A stretch of DNA of 64,000 nt from a bacterium. GTDB taxonomy: Bacteria > UBP6 > UBA1177 > JAKLFG01. Of the stretch, positions 1-7,941 are shown in pieces. The position numbers were made by a program, and so were the translations under genes. The notes under the pieces are model-generated. The model saw only the letters and a list, made by a program, of their open reading frames with translations. It was not told the DNA's origin and did no database searches. Every line of letters starts with the position of its first letter. Within the stretch, counting starts at the first letter, position 1. The DNA lies in contig JAKLIW010000001.1 in assembly GCA_022709425.1 (NCBI GenBank), forward strand, positions 143,552-207,551, read 5' to 3'.

Positions 1-98
1 ACCACTTTCTTCAGATTGCGAAAGGGGACCGCGCGCGGTTTGAAGCAGATGAAAGCGGGCGGACGTCCCACCCGGCGGAATTTTCTCGGACGCGGCAT
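1..98 (-). CDS. DUF134 family DNA-binding regulator (5' part only)
   Basis: Reading leftward from an ATG at 98, the open frame begins MPRPRKFRRVGRPP and runs off the window edge after about 32 codons. This start is characteristic of DUF134 (UPF0251) proteins, small helix-turn-helix regulators that are often found beside Mrp/NifX/MinD genes. An AGGAGA ribosome site lies about 8 nt upstream. A promoter with an internal palindrome (126-154) sits directly in front, and the same palindrome is found before two other operons here, so autoregulation plus control of those operons is a reasonable inference. Only the N-terminus is visible; the HTH itself is outside the window. Confidence 0.8.
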   Translation of the reverse strand, partial: MPRPRKFRRVGRPPAFICFKPRAVPFRNLKKV

Positions 99-125
99 TC
101 AGCGTTCTCCTGAACAGTTCGGCGC

Positions 126-154
126 ACTATATGCACTTATGTTCATAATGTCAA
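126..154 (-). promoter_or_regulatory. Promoter with palindromic operator for the DUF134 gene
   Basis: On the minus strand there is TTGACA (154-149), a 17-nt spacer and TATAGT (131-126). The spacer and last -10 base contain the near-palindrome ATGAACATAAGTGCAT (146-131). The same block recurs at 3888-3916 and 8745-8773. Placing a dyad between -35 and -10 is a typical repressor or redox-regulator arrangement. Confidence 0.8.
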
Positions 155-165
155 GCGTCTCGTTT

Positions 166-960
166 TTATTCCGTCTTTTTTGACAGGAACCCTTCGATAC
201 CCGCCGTGATGGCGGCGAACCGCCGGTGCGTCTCGTCGTTCTGATCGATCCCCGCCACCGGATAGCCGCCGTCGCCCGACCTGACGATGAGGGGGTCTAT
301 CGGCACCGCGCCGAGAAAGGGAACGCCGCGCTCTTCGGCAAGTTTCCGGCCGCCGTCGCTCATGAAGATATCGGTCACCTCCCCGCAGCGGGGACAGCGG
401 AAACCCGACATGTTCTCGACAACGCCGATCACCGGCACCTTGAGTTCCTCGCAGAACGATATCGACTTGCGGACATCGACCGCGGCGACCCGCTGGGGGG
501 TCGTGACGATCACCGCGCCGTCCACTTTCCCGATCAGTTGACAGACCGAGAGCGGCTCGTCGCCGGTCCCCGGCGGCAGATCGACCACGAGCGCATCGAT
601 ATCGCCCCACGCGACATCGGCGAGGAACTGTTTGATGACATTCATCTTCATCGGGCCGCGCCAGATGACCGGATCGTCGCTTTTGTCGAGGAAGAAGCCC
701 ATCGAGATGACCTTCACCCCGTTCGCCTCGACCGGTTCGATGGCGCCGAGTCCGCCGCGCGTGCGGGCCCCTTCGAGTCCCATCATCGTCGGGATGCTCG
801 GCCCGTGGATATCGGCGTCGAGCAGGCCCACCCTCTTCCCCTGCCGTTGCAGGGCGACCGCGATATTGACCGCGACGGTGCTCTTGCCGACACCCCCTTT
901 CCCCGACATCACCAGTATCGTTTTTCCGATGTTCCCGTTGACCGTTACAGCATCCGACAT
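166..960 (-). CDS. mrp: Mrp/NBP35-family iron-sulfur carrier ATPase
   Basis: A 264-residue P-loop NTPase of the Mrp/ApbC family, which bind and transfer [4Fe-4S] clusters in the cytoplasm. Visible marks are the deviant Walker A GKGGVGKST (near residues 20-28), the DADIHGPS segment, VVDLPPGTGDEPL, and a CPRC pair near residue 190 that would hold a bridging cluster. I chose ATG 960 over GTG 972 because GGAGAG sits 5-6 nt before it. It overlaps the upstream MinD gene by 16 nt and is the last gene of the DUF5320-CGGC-NifX-MinD-MinD-Mrp operon, a grouping known from anaerobes with orange-protein-like complexes. Confidence 0.95.
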   Translation of the reverse strand: MSDAVTVNGNIGKTILVMSGKGGVGKSTVAVNIAVALQRQGKRVGLLDADIHGPSIPTMMGLEGARTRGGLGAIEPVEANGVKVISMGFFLDKSDDPVIWRGPMKMNVIKQFLADVAWGDIDALVVDLPPGTGDEPLSVCQLIGKVDGAVIVTTPQRVAAVDVRKSISFCEELKVPVIGVVENMSGFRCPRCGEVTDIFMSDGGRKLAEERGVPFLGAVPIDPLIVRSGDGGYPVAGIDQNDETHRRFAAITAGIEGFLSKKTE

Positions 961-1823
961 AGCACTCTCCACAGCTGTTGTATCGCTTCGGCCGCCGGAC
1001 CACCGGTCTCGACGACGCTTTTGCCCATTATCTGCGCCTCGGTGACCTTCCGGTCGTAGGGTATCCGCCCCGCGATGAAGGCCCCGTTCGCCCGCGCGGC
1101 GCTCTCTATTCTGACCGCCGTGCCGAGATTAATATCGTATTTGTTGATGCAGACCGCCGCCGGTATCCCGAAATGACGCGCGAGTTCCAGCACCCGCGCC
1201 ATGTCGTGTTCCCCCGACACGGTCGGTTCGGTCACCACCAGCACCCAGTTCGCGCAGGTGAGCGACGCGATGACCGGACAGCCGATGCCGGGCGGCCCGT
1301 CGACGATGATGAGGTCACGACCGCTCTCCTCCGCCACGCGGCGCGCCTCTTTGCGCACGAGCGACACCAGTTTCCCCGAATTCTCGGCGGCGGCGGCGAG
1401 CCGCGCATGGACCATCGGACCCACCCGCGTATCGGACACCATCCACTCGCCGCAGCGGCTATCGGGGAGATCGATCGCTTTGGCCGGACAGAAACGGACG
1501 CAGACACCGCACCCCTCGCAGGCGACCGGATCGACCGCATAAACGATACGGCCGTCGATACCCTTTCTTTGGTGTATCGCGGCGAACCGGCACAGTTCGG
1601 CGCACCGCCCGCAACCGGTGCAGTCGGCGGCGCGGATGATCGCCTCGTGACCGCTGATGAATTCATGCCGCTCTTTCACCTCCGGCGCAAGGAGCAGGTG
1701 CAGATCGGCCGCATCGACATCGCAGTCGGCGACGACCGGCCTGTCAGCGAGTAGCGCGAGCGCCGCGGCGATACTCGTCTTCCCCGTTCCCCCTTTGCCG
1801 CTGATCACTACCAGTTCTTTCAT
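945..1823 (-). CDS. MinD/ParA ATPase with inserted dicluster ferredoxin domain
   Basis: A 292-residue nucleotide-binding protein with Walker A SGKGGTGKTS at the N-terminus, followed by a ferredoxin insert with CTGCGRCAELC and CEGCGVCVRFCPAKAI, then the rest of the MinD fold (DGPPGIGCPV, VTEPTVSGEHD). This is the NifH/MinD-like class found as pairs beside NifX proteins and thought to load or maintain metal clusters. The start at 1823 gives a 4-nt ATGA overlap with the upstream paralogue; the longer frame to 1880 would extend far into that gene. A cytoplasmic Fe-S or metal-cofactor assembly role is inferred from the family and neighbours. Confidence 0.93.
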   Translation of the reverse strand: MKELVVISGKGGTGKTSIAAALALLADRPVVADCDVDAADLHLLLAPEVKERHEFISGHEAIIRAADCTGCGRCAELCRFAAIHQRKGIDGRIVYAVDPVACEGCGVCVRFCPAKAIDLPDSRCGEWMVSDTRVGPMVHARLAAAAENSGKLVSLVRKEARRVAEESGRDLIIVDGPPGIGCPVIASLTCANWVLVVTEPTVSGEHDMARVLELARHFGIPAAVCINKYDINLGTAVRIESAARANGAFIAGRIPYDRKVTEAQIMGKSVVETGGPAAEAIQQLWRVLCRML

Positions 1824-2686
1824 CGCGCCACCTCCGTCGCGCGGCCCTTTTTCGCCGCGAGTTCTCCGACGGCTTGCCACAGTCCGGTGAAGAGCGTCCG
1901 GTATTCGGGAAGCGCCTCGACCAGCAACCGGCCGCTCGAATAGGCCTCGGCGATCCGCCGGTCGTCGGGGATGTCCAGCAACACCGGGATCCCCTCTTTC
2001 GCGCAGTAGGCATGGACCCGGCCGTCACCCATCCCGACGCGATTGACCACCACGCCGAACGGGACGCCGAGTTCCCGCACCGTCTCGACGGCGAGCGTCA
2101 GATCGTGCAGGCCGAACGGCGTCGGCTCGGTGACGAGTATCACCGCATCGGCACCCGTTACGGTCGCGATGACGGGACACGAGGTCCCCGGCGGCGCGTC
2201 GAGTATCGCCGTCACGCCGGACCCGATACGCCCTTTGACCGCCCGGATGAGCGGCGGCGCGAACGCCACTCCGACATCGATCCGGCCGGTGACGATCGTG
2301 ATGTCGCCCGACCGCGCCGTTTCCAACACGCCGATGCGACGGGGCGTTTCAGTGATGGCGCCGCGCGGGCAGACGAGCATACAGCCGCCGCACCCATGAC
2401 ACAGTTCGGAGAACACAAGTGCCTGCGAACCGAACGAAGCGATCGCGTGATACTGGCAGAGACGGCCGCATTCGTTACAGCCGTTGCATTTCGCCGCATC
2501 GACCGCCGGCACCGGCAGGGTCACCTCGTCGGTGCGCTCTACCGCGCCGTGCAGGAAGAGGTTCGCGTTCGGCTCCTCGACATCGCAGTCGAACAGATGG
2601 ACCGGCCCCGCAAGCGACCGCGCCAGATTCACCGCGACGGTGGTCTTCCCGGTCCCCCCCTTCCCCGAAGCGACCGCGATGATCAT
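1820..2686 (-). CDS. MinD/ParA ATPase with inserted dicluster ferredoxin domain (paralogue)
   Basis: A 288-residue protein with the same plan as the neighbouring gene: Walker A SGKGGTGKTT near residues 8-17, ferredoxin motifs CNGCNECGRLC and CHGCGGCMLVCPRGAI, then DAPPGTSCPV and VTEPTPFGLHD. The two paralogues are adjacent and translationally coupled, which suggests they act as a heterodimer, as assumed for similar pairs in orange-protein-type clusters. It follows the NifX-like gene after 7 nt. Confidence 0.93.
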   Translation of the reverse strand: MIIAVASGKGGTGKTTVAVNLARSLAGPVHLFDCDVEEPNANLFLHGAVERTDEVTLPVPAVDAAKCNGCNECGRLCQYHAIASFGSQALVFSELCHGCGGCMLVCPRGAITETPRRIGVLETARSGDITIVTGRIDVGVAFAPPLIRAVKGRIGSGVTAILDAPPGTSCPVIATVTGADAVILVTEPTPFGLHDLTLAVETVRELGVPFGVVVNRVGMGDGRVHAYCAKEGIPVLLDIPDDRRIAEAYSSGRLLVEALPEYRTLFTGLWQAVGELAAKKGRATEVAR

Positions 2687-2693
2687 TTTCTTC

Positions 2694-3053
2694 TTACCAG
2701 TGGCCGTTCACATCTGCCGACTTCGCCTCGGTGAGCGACCCCGCCTTGAAACGCTTCACCGCCTCCTCGACGGTGGGCGCGTCGGTGGTGTACATTTTAA
2801 CGCCGCTCGCCCGGAGTGCGCGGAACGCCTTGGGTCCGATGTGTCCCGATATCAATGCGACGGCCCCGGCCCGGACCACCGCTTCGGCCGCCTGAATGCC
2901 GGCCCCCTGCGCCGCCGCGGCGCCTGCCGCGTTGTCGACAACGGTGAATGCGTCGGTGTCAGTATCGACGATTATCAGTCTCTGCGCGCGGCCGAACCGC
3001 GGATCAACGGGCGACTGCAGGCCGTTACCGGTCGTGGTGCATGCGATCTTCAT
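2694..3053 (-). CDS. NifX/NifB-type dinitrogenase iron-molybdenum cofactor-binding protein
   Basis: A 119-residue single-domain protein starting MKIACTTTGNGLQSPVDPRFGRA, the hallmark of the Nitro_FeMo-Co family (NifX, NifY, orange protein). It also carries the conserved VALISGHIGPKAFRALRASG segment. In non-nif settings such proteins bind Mo/Cu or Fe-S clusters with the neighbouring MinD/Mrp ATPases. There are no nif structural genes here, so nitrogen fixation should not be inferred. It lies 10 nt downstream of the CGGC gene in the same operon. Confidence 0.93.
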   Translation of the reverse strand: MKIACTTTGNGLQSPVDPRFGRAQRLIIVDTDTDAFTVVDNAAGAAAAQGAGIQAAEAVVRAGAVALISGHIGPKAFRALRASGVKMYTTDAPTVEEAVKRFKAGSLTEAKSADVNGHW

Positions 3054-3063
3054 GTGATGCTCC

Positions 3064-3507
3064 CTAGTTGTAGGATTGTTTTATCTCCAATGACTCTTCC
3101 ATCAGCGCTCCGGCGATATCCCGCATGGCCTGTTCCCGCCAGAAAGGCAGAGCATCATGCTTTTCCATGTATTTCTGAGGTATCGGGTGGGTCCCGATCA
3201 CCACCGGTATCCCGTAGGCCGTTTCGATGAATTCCTTGAACCGCCGTATGTTCGGGCACGGCGGATAACCCACCACCAGACCGGTGGCGAGGTGAATGAC
3301 CTCGGCGCCGTTCTTCTTCATCTCCTCGGGCACATATTCGATGTTGCCCCCCGGACAGCCGCCGCAGGAGGAATAGCCGACGACCTCCACCGGCTCGTCG
3401 GTTGCATAGCGGGAAAAACCGCCGTGCCGTTCACGCAGGGCGCGGAAACATTTACCGCCGCCGCAGGAACGGTAGCGGTCGCAGATAATGATGCCGATCT
3501 TCTTCAT
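3064..3507 (-). CDS. CGGC-domain protein
   Basis: A 147-residue protein with the defining YSSCGGCPGG motif near residue 50 and an N-terminal IIICDRYRSCGGGKCFRAL segment, typical of CGGC-domain (DUF1847-like) putative metal-binding proteins. A later VGYPPCPNI segment adds another conserved Cys. ATG 3507 is preceded by GGAG; the upstream TTG at 3513 is less likely. The function of the family is not established. Its position between DUF5320 and NifX-like genes is recurrent in anaerobes and points to metal or Fe-S cluster handling. Confidence 0.88.
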   Translation of the reverse strand: MKKIGIIICDRYRSCGGGKCFRALRERHGGFSRYATDEPVEVVGYSSCGGCPGGNIEYVPEEMKKNGAEVIHLATGLVVGYPPCPNIRRFKEFIETAYGIPVVIGTHPIPQKYMEKHDALPFWREQAMRDIAGALMEESLEIKQSYN

Positions 3508-3582
3508 GACCAACTCCGTATTAGGCGGATACCGTATTTGAAGTACGCAACACCGCGAAAAAAGATAGCTGTTCGGCGACCC

Positions 3583-3849
3583 TCACTTTCCGCTCTTATT
3601 CTCTTGCTCCGGAGCGATACCGACATTCTTAAACCGCATCCAGCGGGTCAGGCCGGTCGCGCGGAACCAGTGACGGAACCCGCGGCCGCCGCCCTGCATC
3701 CCCGTACCCATGCCGCGACCACCGCCGCGACAGAACGCTCCGCGACCGAAAAACCCGCGGCCCGTACCTCTGCCGCTTCCACACGGCCCGAAGCCGCCGC
3801 CCGTCATCGCACCCTGCCCCATGGGGCCTGTTCCATCTCTACCCGGCAT
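3583..3849 (-). CDS. DUF5320 small Gly/Arg/Met-rich protein
   Basis: An 88-residue protein beginning MPGRDGTGPMGQGAMTGGG, the signature of DUF5320, rich in Gly, Met, Arg and Phe with two Cys residues. A perfect AGGAGGTG ribosome site stands before ATG 3849; the longer frame to 3882 lacks one. It is the first gene of the operon that continues to Mrp, and its promoter at 3888-3916 carries the palindrome shared with the DUF134 gene. Biochemical function is unknown; co-occurrence with NifX/MinD proteins suggests a role in metal-cluster handling. Confidence 0.88.
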   Translation of the reverse strand: MPGRDGTGPMGQGAMTGGGFGPCGSGRGTGRGFFGRGAFCRGGGRGMGTGMQGGGRGFRHWFRATGLTRWMRFKNVGIAPEQENKSGK

Positions 3850-3887
3850 AACACACCTCCTGTTAAAGTGAACCAGTGACATCTGCT

Positions 3888-3916
3888 ATGATATGCACAT
3901 ATGTTCATAATGTCAA
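3888..3916 (-). promoter_or_regulatory. Promoter with palindromic operator for the DUF5320-CGGC-NifX-MinD-Mrp operon
   Basis: The minus strand reads TTGACA (3916-3911), a 17-nt spacer and TATCAT (3893-3888). The spacer holds ATGAACATATGTGCAT (3908-3893), a 16-bp palindrome with one mismatched pair (A/G at symmetric positions). It is nearly identical to the block before the DUF134 gene. Confidence 0.82.
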
Positions 3917-3969
3917 GTGGCGTATCAAAAAATAATCTTCAATGAATTCAATAAATAGGTTTTTTCGAC

Positions 3970-3999
3970 TTGACTAACTTAATTTGCACTCTATATCCT
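3970..3999 (+). promoter_or_regulatory. Promoter of the peroxiredoxin gene
   Basis: TTGACT at 3970-3975 is followed by TATATC at 3992-3997 (16-nt spacer) or TATCCT at 3994-3999 (18-nt spacer), in an AT-rich stretch between the divergent DUF5320 and peroxiredoxin genes. Confidence 0.6.
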
Positions 4000-4057
4000 A
4001 TTGCGTTGTTGGTCATTGTCGTTTCGAATCAGGAAACATCATCCACTGGAGGAAACC

Positions 4058-4765
4058 ATGGAAGAGAAGATCGTCGCTATGCCCCGTATCGGAGACAAGG
4101 CCCCCGAATTTACCGCCGTCACCACGCAGGGTCCCATCAACTTCCCGAAGGACTACAGCGGCAAGTGGGTCATCCTGTTCAGCCATCCGGCCGACTTCAC
4201 GCCGGTCTGCACCTCGGAGTTCATGACCTTCGCCACGATGGAAAAACAGTTCGAGGAGGCCAACTGCAAACTGGTCGGTCTGTCGGTCGACGGCCTGTTC
4301 AGTCACATCGCGTGGCTCCGCACCATCAAGGAGAAGATCCAGTACAAGGGGATGAAGGATGTCGAGGTGAAGTTCCCGCTCATCGAGGACATCACCATGG
4401 AGGTCGCCAAGAAATACGGCATGATGCAGCCGGGCGAGAGCGCCACCAAGGCGGTCCGCGCCGTCTTCTTCATCGACCCGAAAGGGATCATCCGCGCCAT
4501 CATCTACTACCCGCTGAGTCTCGGCCGCAACTTCGATGAACTGTACCGCGCCCTCATCGCGATGCAGACCGCCGACGCGTTCAATGTCGCGATGCCCGCC
4601 GACTGGCGTCCCGGCGACGAGGTCATCGTCCCGCCCGCTGGTTCCTGCGGCGTCGCCAAGGAAAGAATGGACGGCAAGGACAAGGATGTTACCTGTCACG
4701 ACTGGTTCTTCTGCACCAAGAAGATCGATAAGGATACCGTCCTCAAAACGGTCCTGAAGAAGTAA
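4058..4765 (+). CDS. Peroxiredoxin (Prx6/archaeal AhpC type)
   Basis: A 235-residue thiol peroxidase with the FSHPADFTPVCTSE motif placing the peroxidatic Cys at residue 51. The long C-terminal arm has SCG and a CHDWFFC pair, the layout of Prx6-group enzymes of archaea and anaerobes in which C-terminal Cys residues take part in resolution. It reduces H2O2 and organic peroxides in the cytoplasm. ATG 4058 follows TGGAGGAAACC. It is divergent from the DUF5320-Mrp operon, which suggests protection of oxygen-sensitive Fe-S proteins, though a shared operator was not seen on its own promoter. Confidence 0.95.
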   Translation: MEEKIVAMPRIGDKAPEFTAVTTQGPINFPKDYSGKWVILFSHPADFTPVCTSEFMTFATMEKQFEEANCKLVGLSVDGLFSHIAWLRTIKEKIQYKGMKDVEVKFPLIEDITMEVAKKYGMMQPGESATKAVRAVFFIDPKGIIRAIIYYPLSLGRNFDELYRALIAMQTADAFNVAMPADWRPGDEVIVPPAGSCGVAKERMDGKDKDVTCHDWFFCTKKIDKDTVLKTVLKK

Positions 4766-4797
4766 CCGGCAATTCGTTCTGGATAATTCTGCGACTG

Positions 4798-5748
4798 CTA
4801 TTGCTGAACGAAGGTAGTTTCTATCATAATGCGGGTACTGCTGCCGCCGCTACCGCCCGAAGGGGTCATGGTCACCGTGAAGTTGGGATAGGCTCCCTGC
4901 ACGAGTGAGGCGTGCTTGCCGGTCCATTCACCACCCCACGCCCATCCGGCGTTCGGCACTACGGTCAGAGCGACCGTCGTATCTTTAGTATAGCAGACAA
5001 GTGCTCCATTCGAGGCCGCTATACCCGCCGGAGAAACATCAACATGGCCACCTTCGGGAGGTGTTACACCGAGTTTGAGAAGAAGCAGGCCTTCGGTACA
5101 GGTCGGTTCCTCTTCGGGGATAGTTCCGTCGGCAAGATAACTGCCCTCTATCATGACCTTGGTCATATCTCCTTTATTGGGAGACATGGTGACCGTGAAG
5201 TTGGGCGCCGTACCGCTCGTCAGGTCGGCATCGCGACCGCTCCATCCGTCGAAATAGTATCCGGCGCTCGGCTGAGTCGTTATGGAAACCGTCGCGCCGA
5301 CGGTATAGCAGACCGGCTCGTTCTCGGTTGAAAGGCTTCCCTGTGGTGCAACGGTGGTGGTTCCCCACTGCGGGTTGGTGATGGTCATGGCGAGTTGAGC
5401 AAGACCTTCGCCGCAGACCGCTTCGGTAAGGACCTCGTCACTATCGGGCTGTACGCCATCCTCGTCAGTAGCGACGGAACCATCGTCGGCGACGAGCGGA
5501 GAATCATCGGCGCTCATCGGCGCATCATCGACGGCCATTGACGTGTCATCATCGGTCGCAACGATGTCAGTCGCCCCTCCGTTGTCGGTGTCGGTCGGAG
5601 TTGCGGTATCTTCTTCAGAGGTCGGTGAGTCATAAACATCGCCTTCTTCATCGAGGATCGTGACTTCGTCTGTGGTACAACTGATGACCAAAAACATGAG
5701 TAGCGGAAAAACGATCGCCCAGCGGCGCACGTGATGAGTCTTTGCCAT
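4798..5748 (-). CDS. Lipoprotein with two divergent InlB-type repeats
   Basis: A 316-residue predicted lipoprotein: hydrophobic signal ending LMFLVISC, then an acidic Asp/Thr-rich stalk to about residue 105, then two repeats of the divergent InlB B-repeat type. Each repeat has the form VCYT.G..V..T..P..GY.F.GWSG and a following FTVTMSPNKG-like strand. ATG 5748 has GGAGGG before it. It lies 70 nt downstream of the barrel gene, so it may be the last gene of the ferredoxin cluster. Surface adhesion or a structural role is possible; no catalytic motif was seen. Confidence 0.85.
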   Translation of the reverse strand: MAKTHHVRRWAIVFPLLMFLVISCTTDEVTILDEEGDVYDSPTSEEDTATPTDTDNGGATDIVATDDDTSMAVDDAPMSADDSPLVADDGSVATDEDGVQPDSDEVLTEAVCGEGLAQLAMTITNPQWGTTTVAPQGSLSTENEPVCYTVGATVSITTQPSAGYYFDGWSGRDADLTSGTAPNFTVTMSPNKGDMTKVMIEGSYLADGTIPEEEPTCTEGLLLLKLGVTPPEGGHVDVSPAGIAASNGALVCYTKDTTVALTVVPNAGWAWGGEWTGKHASLVQGAYPNFTVTMTPSGGSGGSSTRIMIETTFVQQ

Positions 5749-5818
5749 GAAACCCTCCATTATGTAAGAAAACAACGGCCATAGGACGAAACCGACACCA
5801 TGAAAGTTCCAACAAACA

Positions 5819-7054
5819 TCAGAAATAAGCGGTCACCAGAAGCTTGAGTCCCATACTGTCAGGAGACGATGGACCTTCCGCGAGGTTCATGAAAAAAAGT
5901 ACGGCCGGCTTGACATAACCGGCGATAAGATATCCGCCCCCCGCCTCCAATCGCGTCTGAAATAGTTCATAGCTCCACTTTCCCGGCGGCTGGAACTGAT
6001 CATCGAACTTGAGATGCAGTCGCGCATAGAGATTCAAGCCGACGATAGGGAAACTCTGTATCTCGAAAAAGGGCCACACCGGCAGATACCAGTCTTCGCC
6101 GGGATGCTTCTCAATGAGGAGGAAACTACCCGCCGAAAGCGAAAGCTGGCGATCAAGCAACCACTGTCGTACCTGAAGAGCGAGATAACGGTTGACATAA
6201 CGAACATCTTCTTTGGGGAAAGAATATTCTTCGTAGAACCATGCGAACAAGTCGGTGTTGGTCGTAAAGTTCCAGCGCCCTTTCAAGTAAAACGCCAGAC
6301 GATCCTTCTCGTTCAGAAAATCAGATTCGTCCCGTTTGTAGTATACCGCATAAGAAAGGTACAAACTCTTATCGAGGAACAGTTCCTCTCCACGCAAGCC
6401 GCCACGGAACCGCAAGAAATTGAAGGTATCCTGCTCATTGAGATCATCGCTATAAAAGAATCCCACAAACGGCTCCAATGCCGGGAAAATACGATAACTC
6501 ACCTCTCCGTAGGTGAAGAAGTCGGTATCGCGCATATTGCCGGTACCCAGCGCAGCCGCCACTTCGTAGGATTGACTGCTCACCCCCAGCGTCGTTGAAA
6601 CACGCAGATCCTTGAGCGGGGCCGACTTCAGATATAGTTCTTGATGAATATGATCGCCTCGGTAGCCACCCAAGATCGCGGGCCCTTGGAACATGATCTT
6701 CGAGTAGTCGCCCGAATTGTCCGAAATAGTGGCATAGGTCACCGTTCCCAGCTTGACCTTCGGCCAGTCGTATTGCATTATCAATCTACCGCGCCCCAGA
6801 AGATAACTTGTCTCGACAAGGTTGGTCATGTCTTTCTCGGGAAAGCCGTGCAGGAAGAACAGATCACCGCCGATGGTGAAGTTATCGACTGGTTCATAGG
6901 CCGCACGGCCGCTCAGAAAATAGTAACCCGGTGCGGTCGGATCGGCCGATTTCGACTCGACAAAGGGGGCATAGCCGCCTAGCGTCACATCGCTGCCGGC
7001 AGAAAGAGCCACAAAGAAAAAAAGAATGGGCATCATCAGGATTAGCCGTCTCAT
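5819..7054 (-). CDS. Predicted outer-membrane beta-barrel protein
   Basis: A 411-residue protein with an N-terminal signal ([21 protein letters not shown]), alternating aromatic/polar strands throughout, and a terminal LKLLVTAYF ending in Phe, the classic barrel-assembly signal. No homologous family was recognised. Its ATG overlaps the stop of the upstream lipoprotein ferredoxin by 4 nt, so the two are translationally coupled. That coupling to three exported ferredoxin genes suggests a pore or scaffold through which Fe-S proteins could be held in the outer membrane; this role is an inference. Confidence 0.78.
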   Translation of the reverse strand: MRRLILMMPILFFFVALSAGSDVTLGGYAPFVESKSADPTAPGYYFLSGRAAYEPVDNFTIGGDLFFLHGFPEKDMTNLVETSYLLGRGRLIMQYDWPKVKLGTVTYATISDNSGDYSKIMFQGPAILGGYRGDHIHQELYLKSAPLKDLRVSTTLGVSSQSYEVAAALGTGNMRDTDFFTYGEVSYRIFPALEPFVGFFYSDDLNEQDTFNFLRFRGGLRGEELFLDKSLYLSYAVYYKRDESDFLNEKDRLAFYLKGRWNFTTNTDLFAWFYEEYSFPKEDVRYVNRYLALQVRQWLLDRQLSLSAGSFLLIEKHPGEDWYLPVWPFFEIQSFPIVGLNLYARLHLKFDDQFQPPGKWSYELFQTRLEAGGGYLIAGYVKPAVLFFMNLAEGPSSPDSMGLKLLVTAYF

Positions 7055-7314
7055 TGTGGCCTCCCGGTGATCGCTTGATAGGGACATTCACGGACGCAGA
7101 TGCCGCACTGGGTACACTTGTCGGGGTCAAGTATGGGAGTATCCTCGGGACCGTAGAAATGTATCGCATCGTAGGGGCAGACCCGCTCACAGACACGACA
7201 GGTCGAACCGACACACCGATCTTTGTTGATGGTAACGGGAGTGTCGAGCGAGGGATCCATTCCGCAGGCGGACAGAAGCCCGCCGAGCAAAAGCGTACAG
7301 AGGAGAAGCCTCAT
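7051..7314 (-). CDS. Dicluster ferredoxin lipoprotein
   Basis: An 87-residue protein. The signal peptide ends in [10 protein letters not shown] (lipobox), so it is expected to be exported and lipidated. The mature part has two [4Fe-4S] motifs: C-x4-C-x2-C-x3-CP ([14 protein letters not shown], slightly expanded) and [15 protein letters not shown] 7314 overlaps the stop of the preceding ferredoxin frame by 4 nt and the end overlaps the barrel gene by 4 nt. No twin-arginine is seen, so cluster insertion would have to occur after Sec export, or the clusters are absent. Confidence 0.87.
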   Translation of the reverse strand: MRLLLCTLLLGGLLSACGMDPSLDTPVTINKDRCVGSTCRVCERVCPYDAIHFYGPEDTPILDPDKCTQCGICVRECPYQAITGRPQ

Positions 7315-7673
7315 TGCTTCACCTCCCGTTCGACCGGAGCACTGAAGGGACACGCCTTGGCACACAAAGCACAATTGACGCATTTCTCGGGGTCTATAAC
7401 CGCCTTACCCATCATCAAGCGTATCGCCTTGGTGGGGCAGACCGGGATACAAATACGGCAACCGGTGCACCGCGATGAATCCATATAATACACCGTTTTT
7501 ACGGGATCTTCCGGAGTCGCTACCTTCTCGATATCTTTTGCTCTTTGTTTCTTTGCAGGAGTAGTAACAAACTCATCCTTCTCTTCGGCATCTTTTTCTA
7601 TGGGCGCAGAGGGGGAAGTAGCAAACTCATCTTCTTCAGGGTCTGCTTCCGGTTCAGCTTCTACTTTTTTTTT
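7311..7673 (-). pseudogene. Second half of a split polyferredoxin, reached by frameshift
   Basis: This frame is open from 7673 to the stop at 7311 but has no credible start. The only early candidates, GTG 7493 and ATG 7484, lie immediately before the Cys motifs and have no ribosome site. It encodes an acidic, Pro/Lys-containing linker of about 60 residues followed by CTGCRICIPVCPTKAI and [16 protein letters not shown]. It joins the upstream ferredoxin gene through a -1 shift (or one extra A) in the A10 tract at 7665-7674. Labelled pseudogene only for lack of its own start: it may be a live extension of the upstream gene. Confidence 0.7.
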
Positions 7674-7921
7674 TCAGTTTTCGGCGGATGGATCGCCTTG
7701 GTAGGGCATTTAGGAACACAGAGGCCGCAGTTGACGCACTTTTCGGGATCAATTACCGCCTTTTTGCCCTGCATCGTGATAGCCTTCGTCGGACAAGACT
7801 GTACACAGAGGGTACACCCGATGCAGCCCTTCGCATCGACGGTATGCTTCTTTTCCTTCGCGGCATAGAGCACCCCCGCTAACAGCCCGATCATCAAAAG
7901 GAGAATCAGTTTTTTCCACAT
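7661..7921 (-). CDS. Exported dicluster ferredoxin (first half of polyferredoxin)
   Basis: An 86-residue protein with an N-terminal signal or anchor (MWKKLILLLMIGLLAGVLYAA) lacking a lipobox Cys, followed by CIGCTLCVQSCPTKAI and CVNCGLCVPKCPTKAI. It ends in TEKKK encoded by an A10 run. ATG 7921 follows AGGTG at 6 nt. If the ribosome or polymerase slips at the A10 run the product becomes about 203 residues with four [4Fe-4S] motifs and an acidic linker. It lies 20 nt downstream of a larger ferredoxin lipoprotein gene in the same operon. Confidence 0.85.
   Translation of the reverse strand: MWKKLILLLMIGLLAGVLYAAKEKKHTVDAKGCIGCTLCVQSCPTKAITMQGKKAVIDPEKCVNCGLCVPKCPTKAIHPPKTEKKK
7664..7675 (-). 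promoter_or_regulatory. A10 slippery tract (A_AAA_AAG) at ferredoxin gene junction
   Basis: On the minus strand the end of the upstream ferredoxin reads GAA AAA AAA AAG TAG. This contains the heptamer A_AAA_AAG in the zero frame, the same heptamer used for -1 frameshifting in E. coli dnaX, immediately before the stop. One extra A or a -1 shift leads into the downstream ferredoxin frame. No clear internal Shine-Dalgarno was seen about 10 nt upstream. Confidence 0.65.
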
Positions 7922-7941
7922 GAGCAACACCTGTCTATCCG

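Noticed and set aside
2694..3053. Evidence for nitrogen fixation from the NifX-like protein
   Set aside because: No nifHDK or other nif genes; the MinD/Mrp/CGGC/DUF5320 company is that of non-nitrogenase metal-cluster operons.
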